From assembly GCA_018367495.1 (NCBI GenBank), contig JAGZGB010000001.1, forward strand, positions 14,882 to 78,881: a stretch of 64,000 nucleotides of DNA, read 5' to 3'. Below are positions 9,272-18,295 of this stretch, piece after piece; position 1 is the first letter of the stretch; each line of letters begins with the position of its first letter. Under the pieces are notes generated by a model. It was given only the letters and a program-made list of their open reading frames with translations. It ran no database searches and was not told the DNA's origin. A program made the position numbers and the translations under genes. The stretch comes from Veillonella sp. Its GTDB lineage: Bacteria; Bacillota_C; Negativicutes; Veillonellales; Veillonellaceae.

Positions 9272-9799
9272 TTATTGTGCGCTTTCAGTATTAACTGCTG
9301 TAGTTTGACCTGATTGTTGATTATTTTGTTGAGCATCTTGTTGCTCTTGAGCTTTAGCTGCATTTTCAGCTTCTTTAATTTGATCATCAGAAGCTTTACC
9401 CATCTTAGTAATCAAATCTTCAGTTACATCAGATCCGCCACCAACAATAGCACCTTTTTCAATAACAACATCAAGTTTTTTCTCTTTTACAAGCTCACCA
9501 ACTTTTTGTTCTTGATATTGACGATATTCTTGAGCTTTTGCATTGGCAAATGCATTTAATTCTTGATTAGCTTGATTAAATACATTTTGTTTAGATGCTT
9601 CATCTGCAGCTGCAATTTTGGCATCTAGTTCAGCTTTTTTAGCATTAATTTCCTTAGTAATTTCAATACCTTTTTCAGTGCTGTTTGCTACTTTCACGCT
9701 ATCAACATAACCAATATTGTTAGAACCACAACCACCCAAGATAGCCATAGAAGCTACTAAAGATGCACCTAATACTAAAGATTTAATTCGTTTATTCAT
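9272..9799 (-). CDS. Skp/OmpH-family lipoprotein
   Basis: Predicted periplasmic chaperone for unfolded outer-membrane proteins, here anchored as a lipoprotein. It has 175 residues. The signal peptide ends in the lipobox LGGC (Cys 24), followed by the family start IGYVDSVKV. A charged coiled coil (about 45-115) carries the Skp tentacles. The end of the domain (EKGAIVGGGSDVTEDLI) is the usual closing beta strand. A Gln-rich tail follows. It is the third of three tandem paralogues between bamA and lpxD. Confidence 0.85.
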   Translation of the reverse strand: MNKRIKSLVLGASLVASMAILGGCGSNNIGYVDSVKVANSTEKGIEITKEINAKKAELDAKIAAADEASKQNVFNQANQELNAFANAKAQEYRQYQEQKVGELVKEKKLDVVIEKGAIVGGGSDVTEDLITKMGKASDDQIKEAENAAKAQEQQDAQQNNQQSGQTTAVNTESAQ

Positions 9800-9810
9800 A
9801 ATATAACTCC

Positions 9811-10782
9811 TTATTCAACTCGATAGGACGCCTTGACGGCATCAGTAATATCAAGACCCTTAATATTACCACCATCATCGATAATGACTAAATCTAAATG
9901 TTGTTCCTCTGCAATAATTGCTACGCGCATACGAACATCTTCTAAAATGGCTTCATGAAGTGCACTCACTTCAGCCTCTTTATCCGATAGCTTTTTGGCC
10001 CAAGAATCATTCCAATCCTGTGCTACAGGCAAATTATTATTAGCAATGATAGATTGTGCTTGTTGTTGTACCATTGTATCCCGCTTTACAGCTAATTCCT
10101 TTTGCAAGGATGCTGCATATTGGTTAAGTTCTTCTTGACCTTTTTGTTGCATAGGTGCTAGCTCAGCTTGTACCTTAGCTTTAATAGAGTCTACATCAAG
10201 ATTAGAAGGCTTTCTCTTAGCCAACAGTTCCTTTAATCGCTCCTCTTTCTTAGACTTCTCTGCCATAGCTACCTGTTTTTGTGCATCATCAATATATACA
10301 CGAGCATCATACGCATATAAATCTAATTGAAGATTTACAATTTCAAGATCATATTCATTAGCACTAACTTTTAACTGGGCTAAATACTTTTGAGTGAGTT
10401 CATTTCGCTTCGCATTTAATTGCTGATTCAATTCATTTTCTTTTGTTGCAATACGAGTTTGCAATTCCACCGTAAGTGCATCAGATAAAGTTGAATCTAA
10501 TGCAAGAGATTTCAACTGTTCCTCTTGTGTCTCTGACTTAGCATTTAGAGCTTGTTGTTCAACTTCATATTGACGTTGCAAAAGATCTAGCTCATTTTTA
10601 GCTTGTTTATAATCCTCATAAGAGGGATTAAACTCTAATACATCGTCAATCCGTACAACACCTATTGATACCCCATCAGGACTCTGCTGACGATTTGTCA
10701 CAAATCCATAGGCCCAAACCATAGCACATAATGCAACAACGAGAAAGATGACAAATCCAATATATCGTTTTTTCCCGTTCAT
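9811..10782 (-). CDS. Extended Skp/OmpH-family protein, membrane anchored
   Basis: A long paralogue (323 residues, against about 160 for Skp). An uncleaved-looking N-terminal membrane segment (7-27) leads into GVVRIDDVLEFNP, typical of the family start. Two long charged coiled-coil blocks follow (about 45-145 and 160-290), then the closing LVIIDDGGNIKGLDIT segment. The duplicated coiled-coil length suggests an internal duplication or a longer arm. It is 11 bases from the lipoprotein paralogue. Chaperone function is inferred from family and neighbours. Confidence 0.75.
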   Translation of the reverse strand: MNGKKRYIGFVIFLVVALCAMVWAYGFVTNRQQSPDGVSIGVVRIDDVLEFNPSYEDYKQAKNELDLLQRQYEVEQQALNAKSETQEEQLKSLALDSTLSDALTVELQTRIATKENELNQQLNAKRNELTQKYLAQLKVSANEYDLEIVNLQLDLYAYDARVYIDDAQKQVAMAEKSKKEERLKELLAKRKPSNLDVDSIKAKVQAELAPMQQKGQEELNQYAASLQKELAVKRDTMVQQQAQSIIANNNLPVAQDWNDSWAKKLSDKEAEVSALHEAILEDVRMRVAIIAEEQHLDLVIIDDGGNIKGLDITDAVKASYRVE

Positions 10783-10811
10783 TGTCGTTCTCCCTTACAT
10801 AGAACTACATT

Positions 10812-11300
10812 TTATTTTTTTGCATCATTAGCTAATTTTTTCAAAACTTGATCTGTAATATCTACACCACCGTATAATACAGTGTCTTTAGTCATAACCA
10901 CACTAAGACCTTTAGCATCGCCAACTGCTTTTGCGGCTTCCATTGCTTTATCTTGAACAGATTTAGCAATTTCTTGATCTTTTTTTGCTAGGTTTTGACG
11001 AGCTTCTTCAGCAAGTTTTTGTTTAGTAGCATCATCTTGTGCTGCATCTATTTTAGCTTGTGTTTCTTGTTGTAATTGACTTTGATAACTCATATATTCT
11101 TGAGCTGCAGAGATATAAATTGGATTATCTTGAGACATCATACGAGATGTATCGATAACACCAATTGTACTATTACCGCTATTTCCACTTGGCGTAGCCA
11201 TTTGTGTATACGCTAATGCGCCAATACCAATAATAAAAATAGCAGCAATGACGATGGAAAAAATCTTCACATTCGCCTTGTTGTTCATCATTCGCATCAT
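10812..11300 (-). CDS. Skp/OmpH-family protein, N-terminally anchored
   Basis: A 162-residue Skp-like protein. A membrane segment (about 13-33) without a clear signal-peptidase site is followed by the family start IGVIDTSRM. A charged coiled coil (about 68-130) and the closing motif VLYGGVDITDQV complete it. It is the first gene after bamA, as skp is in E. coli. The three tandem paralogues differ mainly in how they are tethered (membrane helix, membrane helix, lipid). Confidence 0.82.
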   Translation of the reverse strand: MMRMMNNKANVKIFSIVIAAIFIIGIGALAYTQMATPSGNSGNSTIGVIDTSRMMSQDNPIYISAAQEYMSYQSQLQQETQAKIDAAQDDATKQKLAEEARQNLAKKDQEIAKSVQDKAMEAAKAVGDAKGLSVVMTKDTVLYGGVDITDQVLKKLANDAKK

Positions 11301-11365
11301 AATAGAGTGCCCTCATTTCCTTAAATTACTACATCAAAGAATGCCATATAGAGATATTGGTGAAA

Positions 11366-11384
11366 GCCTCTTTAGAAAAGAGGC
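11366..11384 (-). terminator. Weak hairpin between bamA and the first ompH-like gene
   Basis: Arms GCCTCTT and AAGAGGC form a 7-bp stem with a short loop, 24 bases past the bamA stop. The T tract after it on the minus strand is short (TTTC). It may be a partial terminator that lowers expression of the downstream genes, or an RNA end. Confidence 0.4.
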
Positions 11385-11407
11385 CTCCACCATATACATT
11401 TACTATA

Positions 11408-13579
11408 TTAGAATTGTGTGCCGAAGCTGAAGTGGAATTTATTTTTATGTTTACCCACACCATAATCAAGTTTAACTGGACCAATAGGTGTAGTAATACG
11501 AACACCAGCACCAACGCCATAGTTGAATGTTTTCTTGCTATTGTACCAAGAAACATTTGGTGCATCCCATGCATCACCGATATCAGTGAACAATACACCA
11601 CTAACCTTTTTAACGATAGGGAATCGGAATTCCAATGTAGCATTGTACATATACTTACCACGGAATTGATCATCTTCGTAACCACGTAAGGAATCAGCGC
11701 CACCCAATGTAAATAATTGGCTATAAGGTGCATCGCCTTGGATAAAACCACCACGTGCGCGGAATGCCAAAACATTCTTAGCGCCTAGTTTTTTATACAT
11801 ACGTGCTTCAGCTGTAAATTTATAGAAGTCGAAGTCGCCACCTAAACCATGACCAGCCCATTGTGCTGTATAGGAAATACGACGGCCACGTGTTGGTTCA
11901 TAAATATTATCACGGGAATCGTATACTTTTTGCCATGTAATGGAATTGATACGACCAAAGTTTTTATCTACATATTTGTCATTTGCAAAGTTATAGGAAC
12001 CATTGTCCCAGTTTTGGCCTTTGCCAGCATTTCTATCATAACGGAAGCCAGAGCTATCGTCATCATCCCATTTGTAGGAATCTTTACGAGATTCAAGGGT
12101 CAAGTAATCACGAGTATATTCCCCTGTTTGACGGCCGAAGGAAATATTGAAACCACGAGATTTCTTGTTATATTCAGCTACTTCATTACCATCTTCGTTG
12201 TAATCTGTGTATTCATCTTCACGGTTGAAGAAGGAGAAGCCAAGGGATGTACCTTTGCTATCGATCCAAGGTTTCAAGTAAGAGATTTGGTAGTTTTTGT
12301 ATTTTTTCTTACCACCAATTTCCCAGTGAACTTTAAATTTATCACCAGTGCCGCGGAAGTTATCTTCACCAAATTCAATGATACCCATCAATCCATCAGA
12401 TTTGGAGTAACCAGCACCTAATGTAATAGTACCTGTTTTATGTTCCAAAACATCGATTTCAATGATTACATTATTAGGATCTTGATCACCAGGCAACATA
12501 CGAACATTTACATCATCAAAGAAGCCAAGGTTGTATACGCGTTCTACAGAACGACGTACCAAGAATTTATTGAAAGGTTTACCTTTCTTTTGAACGAATT
12601 CACGAGTAATAACTTTATCGCGTGTTTTCTTGTTACCAGCAGGAACGATATCTTCTACAATACCTTCTACGATATGAATATGAAGCACACCTTGATCATC
12701 TACACGAATACCATCTACATGTGCCAACATATAGCCATCACGAGCATATGCTGCGTTGATACCTTGAACTTTTTGGCCTACATATACAGAGTTAAGAACT
12801 TGACCTGGTTGTAAATCCATGAATTTAGTCAACACTTCAGAAGTATAAACTGTATTACCTTCAAAAGCTACACCTGTAGTAATTGGATTTACTGTAACAG
12901 CAAAGTCCAATTTAACGCCTTCAGGTACCGTAGTGAATACAGGATTTACTTCAGAGAAGTAACCAGTGTTACCAAGATTAGTCACATCTTTAAATACACC
13001 GTCAACAGATACAGCATCGCCGATTTTTTCTGTTAAGATAGGCAATAATTGGGCTTGTTGTTCAGGTGTTACGCCAGAAATAGATAAACCAGTAATCAAT
13101 TTACCTACATATGGATTAATAGACTCTGCATTTGCAGATGTAACATATTGAGCCTCTACAGTTGTAACAGCTTGAGTTTGGCCATTTTCAGCAGCCTTGT
13201 CAAGGTCAGTACCACCAGTAGTTTTAGACACCATTTTTACTTGTTTATCATCTGTTTTCAAAGCAGCATTATTTACGGTAACTGTTCCATCAGAACCTTT
13301 AACTACAGTGCCATCACTAGATACAGTTGTATCACCACGAGCAGCTAAAATAGCTGCATCAGTTTCATCTTGTGTTGTTGCAGGTGTAGCCGCATCAGCA
13401 TTGTAAACAGCTTGTGTAGTAGCAGAATCATTAGTAGTTGCTGCACTAGTCGTTGTTGTGTTATTTAAATCTGGAGTATAGCCAGCTTGTACCTCTGCAG
13501 CAAATACACTGCCTGTCCCCATGACAGCAGTCAACACAGATGCTGCAAGCATACTTTTATAGGCTTTTGGTTTAAACAT
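11408..13579 (-). CDS. bamA: Outer-membrane assembly factor BamA (Omp85)
   Basis: Inserts beta-barrel proteins into the outer membrane. It has 723 residues: a signal peptide (cut near 27-28), then about 125 residues rich in Thr, Ala, Ser and Asn. Three POTRA domains follow (about 160-232, 233-306, 308-383), then a 16-strand barrel (about 385-723). The barrel has the loop-6 motif LRGY and a C-terminal Phe. Proteobacterial BamA has five POTRAs; three is a short form. It leads the bamA-ompH x3-lpxD-lpxL unit. Confidence 0.95.
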   Translation of the reverse strand: MFKPKAYKSMLAASVLTAVMGTGSVFAAEVQAGYTPDLNNTTTTSAATTNDSATTQAVYNADAATPATTQDETDAAILAARGDTTVSSDGTVVKGSDGTVTVNNAALKTDDKQVKMVSKTTGGTDLDKAAENGQTQAVTTVEAQYVTSANAESINPYVGKLITGLSISGVTPEQQAQLLPILTEKIGDAVSVDGVFKDVTNLGNTGYFSEVNPVFTTVPEGVKLDFAVTVNPITTGVAFEGNTVYTSEVLTKFMDLQPGQVLNSVYVGQKVQGINAAYARDGYMLAHVDGIRVDDQGVLHIHIVEGIVEDIVPAGNKKTRDKVITREFVQKKGKPFNKFLVRRSVERVYNLGFFDDVNVRMLPGDQDPNNVIIEIDVLEHKTGTITLGAGYSKSDGLMGIIEFGEDNFRGTGDKFKVHWEIGGKKKYKNYQISYLKPWIDSKGTSLGFSFFNREDEYTDYNEDGNEVAEYNKKSRGFNISFGRQTGEYTRDYLTLESRKDSYKWDDDDSSGFRYDRNAGKGQNWDNGSYNFANDKYVDKNFGRINSITWQKVYDSRDNIYEPTRGRRISYTAQWAGHGLGGDFDFYKFTAEARMYKKLGAKNVLAFRARGGFIQGDAPYSQLFTLGGADSLRGYEDDQFRGKYMYNATLEFRFPIVKKVSGVLFTDIGDAWDAPNVSWYNSKKTFNYGVGAGVRITTPIGPVKLDYGVGKHKNKFHFSFGTQF

Positions 13580-13649
13580 AAATTCCTCCTAGAACTCATC
13601 CCCATAAAAAGTTTACATCTTGTTTTATAAAGACTAATAAATCTTTATT

Positions 13650-13678
13650 ATTATAGCATAAAATACTGGGAATGAGTA
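13650..13678 (-). promoter_or_regulatory. Promoter of the bamA operon
   Basis: Minus strand: perfect extended -10 (TGCTATAAT; TATAAT at 13650-13655) with a weak -35 TACTCA (13673-13678) 17 bases upstream. It leaves about a 65-base leader before the bamA ATG. Confidence 0.5.
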
Positions 13679-13712
13679 CTATATTAAACAAATTTTATGA
13701 AATTAATATGAC

Positions 13713-13747
13713 TAGAATGTGCATATCTATGGGATTTGCACACTCTA
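13713..13747 (-). terminator. Hairpin just after tamB
   Basis: Arms of 10 bases (TAGAATGTGC at 13713 and GCACACTCTA ending 13747) pair with one G.U, starting 10 bases past the tamB stop. No T run follows, so it may be an RNA 3'-end structure and not a true intrinsic terminator. Confidence 0.4.
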
Positions 13748-13756
13748 GCCATAAAC

Positions 13757-16700
13757 TCAGAAGCTTCTTGTCCAACGGCCACCTAAATAATTGTTCCCTT
13801 GCGATGTATGCCATGCAGTGAACTTGAGATTTCGTTTAACAGAATACTCCACACCATATTTATTTTGTTTATTATTAATACCTTGAGAATAAGTAAGCAT
13901 AACTTTCGGAACAATATACTTGCCAATTTCAATATTATAATTGCCTGCCGTTTCTCTATTAGTCGGTTCATCAGGATCAATGGAACCCGTCGTAATATTG
14001 ATTCGATCTAGTCCCAATGTATTTTGTAATGCATCTTGTACATAGCCAAAAGCAAACATTTGTAGACCTGCTGTAGCAACCGCATTCACATCATCGTTTG
14101 TTAGTGTACTACTATTAGAATCAGCACCACGACCAAAGGTCAACATAGAAATAATTTGCTTTCTAGATAGACTAGGATTAGACGACAAGGTTAAATCCAT
14201 ATGGTCTACGGTACCTTTTACACCAAGCATAATATTATAGTTACTTACATTAGTTTCTGCCTCTAATTGTAAATTTGGTAAATAAGAGCCACCTACAAAG
14301 TGTGCATCCCCCTTAGTAATATTAAACACATGGTTTAAATACTTAAACGTACCGGTCTTAACATCAAACTGACCACTAGCAGTTGGATTTTGCAATGTAC
14401 CACCAAAATGAACATCCCCACCAATAAACATGTTATATAAAGTACGATCATATAGGCGCACTCCCTTGCCAGCGTGAACAGTAACATCAACCCCCATATT
14501 GGTATTACTTTCACTAGATTGTAATGAAAGAGGAATTTTGAACTGAATATTCTCGAGATTTAAATTTCCCATTAACGTAGGTAACCCATCACGCTCAGCA
14601 ATATAAAGTTCCCCATTTAATGGCCCCTTAATATACTCACTACCGATTTCTAATCCATCTAATTGAACTGCCGCCTTATAATTTGTAAGCTCATGACCAG
14701 ACCAATTTACCTTAGCAGCTAAACCTGCAGTACCTTTCCCCATTGTAATTCGAGATTGGAAGTCCCCTTGTTGTCCAGAGAATATCAAATCCCCATCAAT
14801 GTTTGTAATTTCACTATACGCATCAGCAAGCTTCACTGTGCCATTTCGTACAGAAACAGTACCATAAGCCTCAGGTTGATCTATTGTCCCAGTGAGTCTA
14901 ATAGCCCCTTTCAACGGACCTGTAGCATCCTTAACACGCGTTGTTACTAAAGGAATAACCGCCATGTCTGCTTCGTTAAAGTCAATCGTTACATCCATAG
15001 ATTTAGCATCACTAGCTTCTAAATAACCAGATGTATAGAGTGCAGCCAATGGGATTTTACCATAAACACTGAGTTTATAGCCTCCCTTTGCACCTTGGAT
15101 GCGTTGAATCTGAATAACATGATCTTGCATTGTCGCTAATGCAAAGCCCTCATCAATACCAATGCCATTGAAAGAACCAGATTCTACCGCACCAGATAAT
15201 TCAACCTTTGGATTTTTTGTTTCTCCAGTAACATTCACAACGCCGGTTACCCACCCAGTAGCTTGGATATCCTTACCTATAAGTGGCAAGAATGGTACTA
15301 TATCAACATCCTTCAAGGCGACTTGTAAGTCAGCTTGTCCATCTAGATCCAATGTACCGCCCATGGCAATGAGACCTTCATCTACAGGTAGTTTTAAGGT
15401 AGTAATTTTAAACTTTCGATTAGCTAAGCTAGCATCAATCGTTGCATCACCAACAACCTTGTTATCAATACTAACTTCATTAATTTTACCGTCAACAGTA
15501 ACACTTGGATTATCCTTTGTGCCACCAATTTCAACAGAACCGTTTAATTTGCCATCAAGATGCTCATTTTCATGATCTAACAGTGCTAATAAATTCTTGA
15601 CACTACCATTAGTAACATCTAAAACACCAAATAGCTGTTTACTATCGTCGAGCTTCATGCCGCCTTTAGCAACATAACGACCACCATTCGATTCAGCAAA
15701 AGAAAAGTCTTGTACATTTACAACGGATTTATCTGCATAGACATGACCATGCAGACCTGTCAACAATTGTCCATTGATGGATAAAGCATCAGATAAAACA
15801 TATCCATTAAACTGAGGATTATCCATAGACCCTGTTATAATACCACGGCCATCTAATAATCCATCTACCTTATAGTCAGTATTGATGAGCAGTCTGCCCA
15901 TATCGATTTTCTTACCTTCAAAATCAATATTAATAGTATCTTTCGATACTGTGCCACCACCTGTAATAGTCGCTCCGTATCCTTCAATGTCAAAACGATA
16001 TAACTCTAATCTTTCATTTGTATAGTTATATTTTGCAAAAGCATTAGTCACAAGCTTGCCATAGGCAGACCCATCCCATAAGTGAGCTCGTCCTTCTATA
16101 ATAGGATTAGCCGCAGTCCCTGTTATATGGTTATCGGTTTCAAACCATCCTGTAATAGGAATGTCAGTTACAGGACGAATTAAATTTTCAATACGTACAG
16201 CACGAGCTTTAGCATTTAAATCTAATACATCAGTATTGATATTATACCAACCAGTAATATCATAACCGCCACTACCGTCACCAATATGACCATTTGTAAT
16301 CGTCAAGACATGGTTATCTAATGTAATATCACTATGAATATCATTAAAATGAGCACCCTTATAGAGAATTTCTTGTCCCCATACTGTTCCAGTCACATTA
16401 GGGTTATCTAAGGCTCCTTTTACATTAATAGAAGTGCTAAGTGTGCCAGCCACATCGTCACCTATAATTGGACTGAGTGATTTCAACGGTAAAGTATTAC
16501 CAGAAATTGTGGCATCTACTTGACCATTTTGAATAGATCCATACCCACTAAAAGATCCAGTTCCCATATTTCCTACCATAGTTATATTAGTAAGATTATC
16601 ACTATGGGTCAAATTCGCTTTTACAGAATCCAAAACAACGCCACGTACACCTATCTGATAACCTTGAACGGCACCGACAAGATCTGTAACTTGATTATTC

Positions 16701-18043
16701 TTACCTAATACATGAATTTCTCCATCTATGGTTCCTGTAATAGGCATGGTCAAATCTTTTGTAAAAGTATCCAACGATAAGGAATGAACATTAGCAACAG
16801 CGTCAAAATCGCCTGTATCTACGACGTATTGACCTTTAACTTTGGCATTACCAGTACCAATAGACAATTGGGTATCATCAATACGAACCAATCCATTATC
16901 ATATACTACATTTCCTTGAATGCGGTCCACATGATACCCTTTATAAGAAATGCCATCACTACCTATTGTTGCATCCACTCGAGGCGCTATAGTGGTGCCA
17001 CCAATACGGGCACGGCCACCAACAACACCAGAAATTCCAACATCGGTAATGGCCTCTAAATCCACTTTATCAGCTACAACACTAAGATTTAAATATTCTT
17101 CCTCTTTTCCCAATGCAATGAGACCATTAAGCTTTGCTACTTGATCATTAATACGCCAAGAGCTATGACTAATGACAATTTGGTCGTGATTCAACATAAT
17201 ACGACCTTCACCATCAGTAATAGTATAAATCGTGTTGCCCCGTTTATAAGTACCCGATAGGCCTTTAAAGCCTACATTGCCACTCATAACATATTGGCCA
17301 TCTTCACTTTTAATATTAAGATGTAAATCTTGCAATTTCCCTTTTGTTACAACTAAATCTTTGCGTAACGGAACAAGGCTCATAATACCGTCCATGTCAA
17401 TTTCATCAGCTTGTACAAATACGTCAAAATTGGACATATCGTCCATATCTATATTCCCATTTACAAGAACAGATGAACCATCTATATTAGCAGTAAAAGC
17501 CCCTTTAGACATACCACTCATATTGAGCGCAACGGTACCATCAAAGTTCTCAACATTGCGCTTAATGCCATCTTTAGTACGTAGCACTACATGACCATTA
17601 TTGAGGGTAATATCGCCATCAAAACTACCCGACTTATTCGGATCAGATGGTTTTACTAACTTTTCTACACTCCAAGATCCATCGACCAATTGCCATATGT
17701 GAAGATCAGGTGACTCCACTGTAACACTCGATATAGCTGTTGCCCCTGATGTATTACCACTAATTATACTTGGCAACGCTGATAATTTAACCCCAACAGC
17801 TACATCTTGTGCAGTTCCTACTAAATGACCATCCCGATCTTTAATCACCACATCGGATAGAACTACATCGCCATTCCAATTGATACGAAGAGAATCATAG
17901 TCCACAGATCCGTTTATGGCATTATTTACTTGTTCTTTAACCATAGGGGCAACATAGGTCCGAGCTATAGGATTTACACTAGCACTAACTGCAGATAATC
18001 CTAAAATTGCAGCCCCTATGAGCCACCATTTTTTACGGGTCAT
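13757..18043 (-). CDS. tamB: TamB/YtfN-family lipid-transport bridge protein
   Basis: A giant AsmA-like protein (1428 residues) that spans the periplasm as a hydrophobic beta groove and is linked to phospholipid transport to the outer membrane. An N-terminal membrane segment (about 7-27) is followed by many repeats of short beta strands, and the conserved C-terminal DUF490 block ends in Phe. GRGADSNSS-type and NITTGSIDPDEP stretches near the end match the family. No TamA partner is visible. It lies between the bamA promoter and the tolC terminator, so it is probably transcribed on its own. Confidence 0.92.
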   Translation of the reverse strand: MTRKKWWLIGAAILGLSAVSASVNPIARTYVAPMVKEQVNNAINGSVDYDSLRINWNGDVVLSDVVIKDRDGHLVGTAQDVAVGVKLSALPSIISGNTSGATAISSVTVESPDLHIWQLVDGSWSVEKLVKPSDPNKSGSFDGDITLNNGHVVLRTKDGIKRNVENFDGTVALNMSGMSKGAFTANIDGSSVLVNGNIDMDDMSNFDVFVQADEIDMDGIMSLVPLRKDLVVTKGKLQDLHLNIKSEDGQYVMSGNVGFKGLSGTYKRGNTIYTITDGEGRIMLNHDQIVISHSSWRINDQVAKLNGLIALGKEEEYLNLSVVADKVDLEAITDVGISGVVGGRARIGGTTIAPRVDATIGSDGISYKGYHVDRIQGNVVYDNGLVRIDDTQLSIGTGNAKVKGQYVVDTGDFDAVANVHSLSLDTFTKDLTMPITGTIDGEIHVLGKNNQVTDLVGAVQGYQIGVRGVVLDSVKANLTHSDNLTNITMVGNMGTGSFSGYGSIQNGQVDATISGNTLPLKSLSPIIGDDVAGTLSTSINVKGALDNPNVTGTVWGQEILYKGAHFNDIHSDITLDNHVLTITNGHIGDGSGGYDITGWYNINTDVLDLNAKARAVRIENLIRPVTDIPITGWFETDNHITGTAANPIIEGRAHLWDGSAYGKLVTNAFAKYNYTNERLELYRFDIEGYGATITGGGTVSKDTINIDFEGKKIDMGRLLINTDYKVDGLLDGRGIITGSMDNPQFNGYVLSDALSINGQLLTGLHGHVYADKSVVNVQDFSFAESNGGRYVAKGGMKLDDSKQLFGVLDVTNGSVKNLLALLDHENEHLDGKLNGSVEIGGTKDNPSVTVDGKINEVSIDNKVVGDATIDASLANRKFKITTLKLPVDEGLIAMGGTLDLDGQADLQVALKDVDIVPFLPLIGKDIQATGWVTGVVNVTGETKNPKVELSGAVESGSFNGIGIDEGFALATMQDHVIQIQRIQGAKGGYKLSVYGKIPLAALYTSGYLEASDAKSMDVTIDFNEADMAVIPLVTTRVKDATGPLKGAIRLTGTIDQPEAYGTVSVRNGTVKLADAYSEITNIDGDLIFSGQQGDFQSRITMGKGTAGLAAKVNWSGHELTNYKAAVQLDGLEIGSEYIKGPLNGELYIAERDGLPTLMGNLNLENIQFKIPLSLQSSESNTNMGVDVTVHAGKGVRLYDRTLYNMFIGGDVHFGGTLQNPTASGQFDVKTGTFKYLNHVFNITKGDAHFVGGSYLPNLQLEAETNVSNYNIMLGVKGTVDHMDLTLSSNPSLSRKQIISMLTFGRGADSNSSTLTNDDVNAVATAGLQMFAFGYVQDALQNTLGLDRINITTGSIDPDEPTNRETAGNYNIEIGKYIVPKVMLTYSQGINNKQNKYGVEYSVKRNLKFTAWHTSQGNNYLGGRWTRSF

Positions 18044-18261
18044 AATGATCTCCCATACACATTATGAATACTATAAATATATATACTAATCTTACCACAG
18101 ACGAAGTAATAACTATAGTATTTTAAGGGTAAATTTTATAAAACTAATATAATTTTTTATTAATCATTTTTAGCAATAATGACATATACAGTCATATTAA
18201 ATATTACGATGATAAAGAAATAAGAATATATAATGCATCTGTATGTAAAAAAAATCTATAA

Positions 18262-18289
18262 AAAAAAGACGACCGAAGTCGTCTTTTTT
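18262..18289 (-). terminator. Terminator after tolC
   Basis: Strong stem GACGAC/GTCGTC capped by a CGAA tetraloop and flanked by A and T runs, seven bases past the tolC stop. It ends the lipoyl-like-S55-mlaEFD-tolC operon. Confidence 0.93.
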
Positions 18290-18295
18290 ATTATA

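Noticed and set aside
11329..11775. Minus-strand frame overlapping the 3' end of bamA in another frame
   Set aside because: The bamA frame is clearly the coded one up to its terminal Phe. This is a shadow.
11849..12421. Open frame of 190 codons on the plus strand
   Set aside because: It lies entirely antisense to bamA, lacks a ribosome site, and its composition reflects the barrel coding strand.
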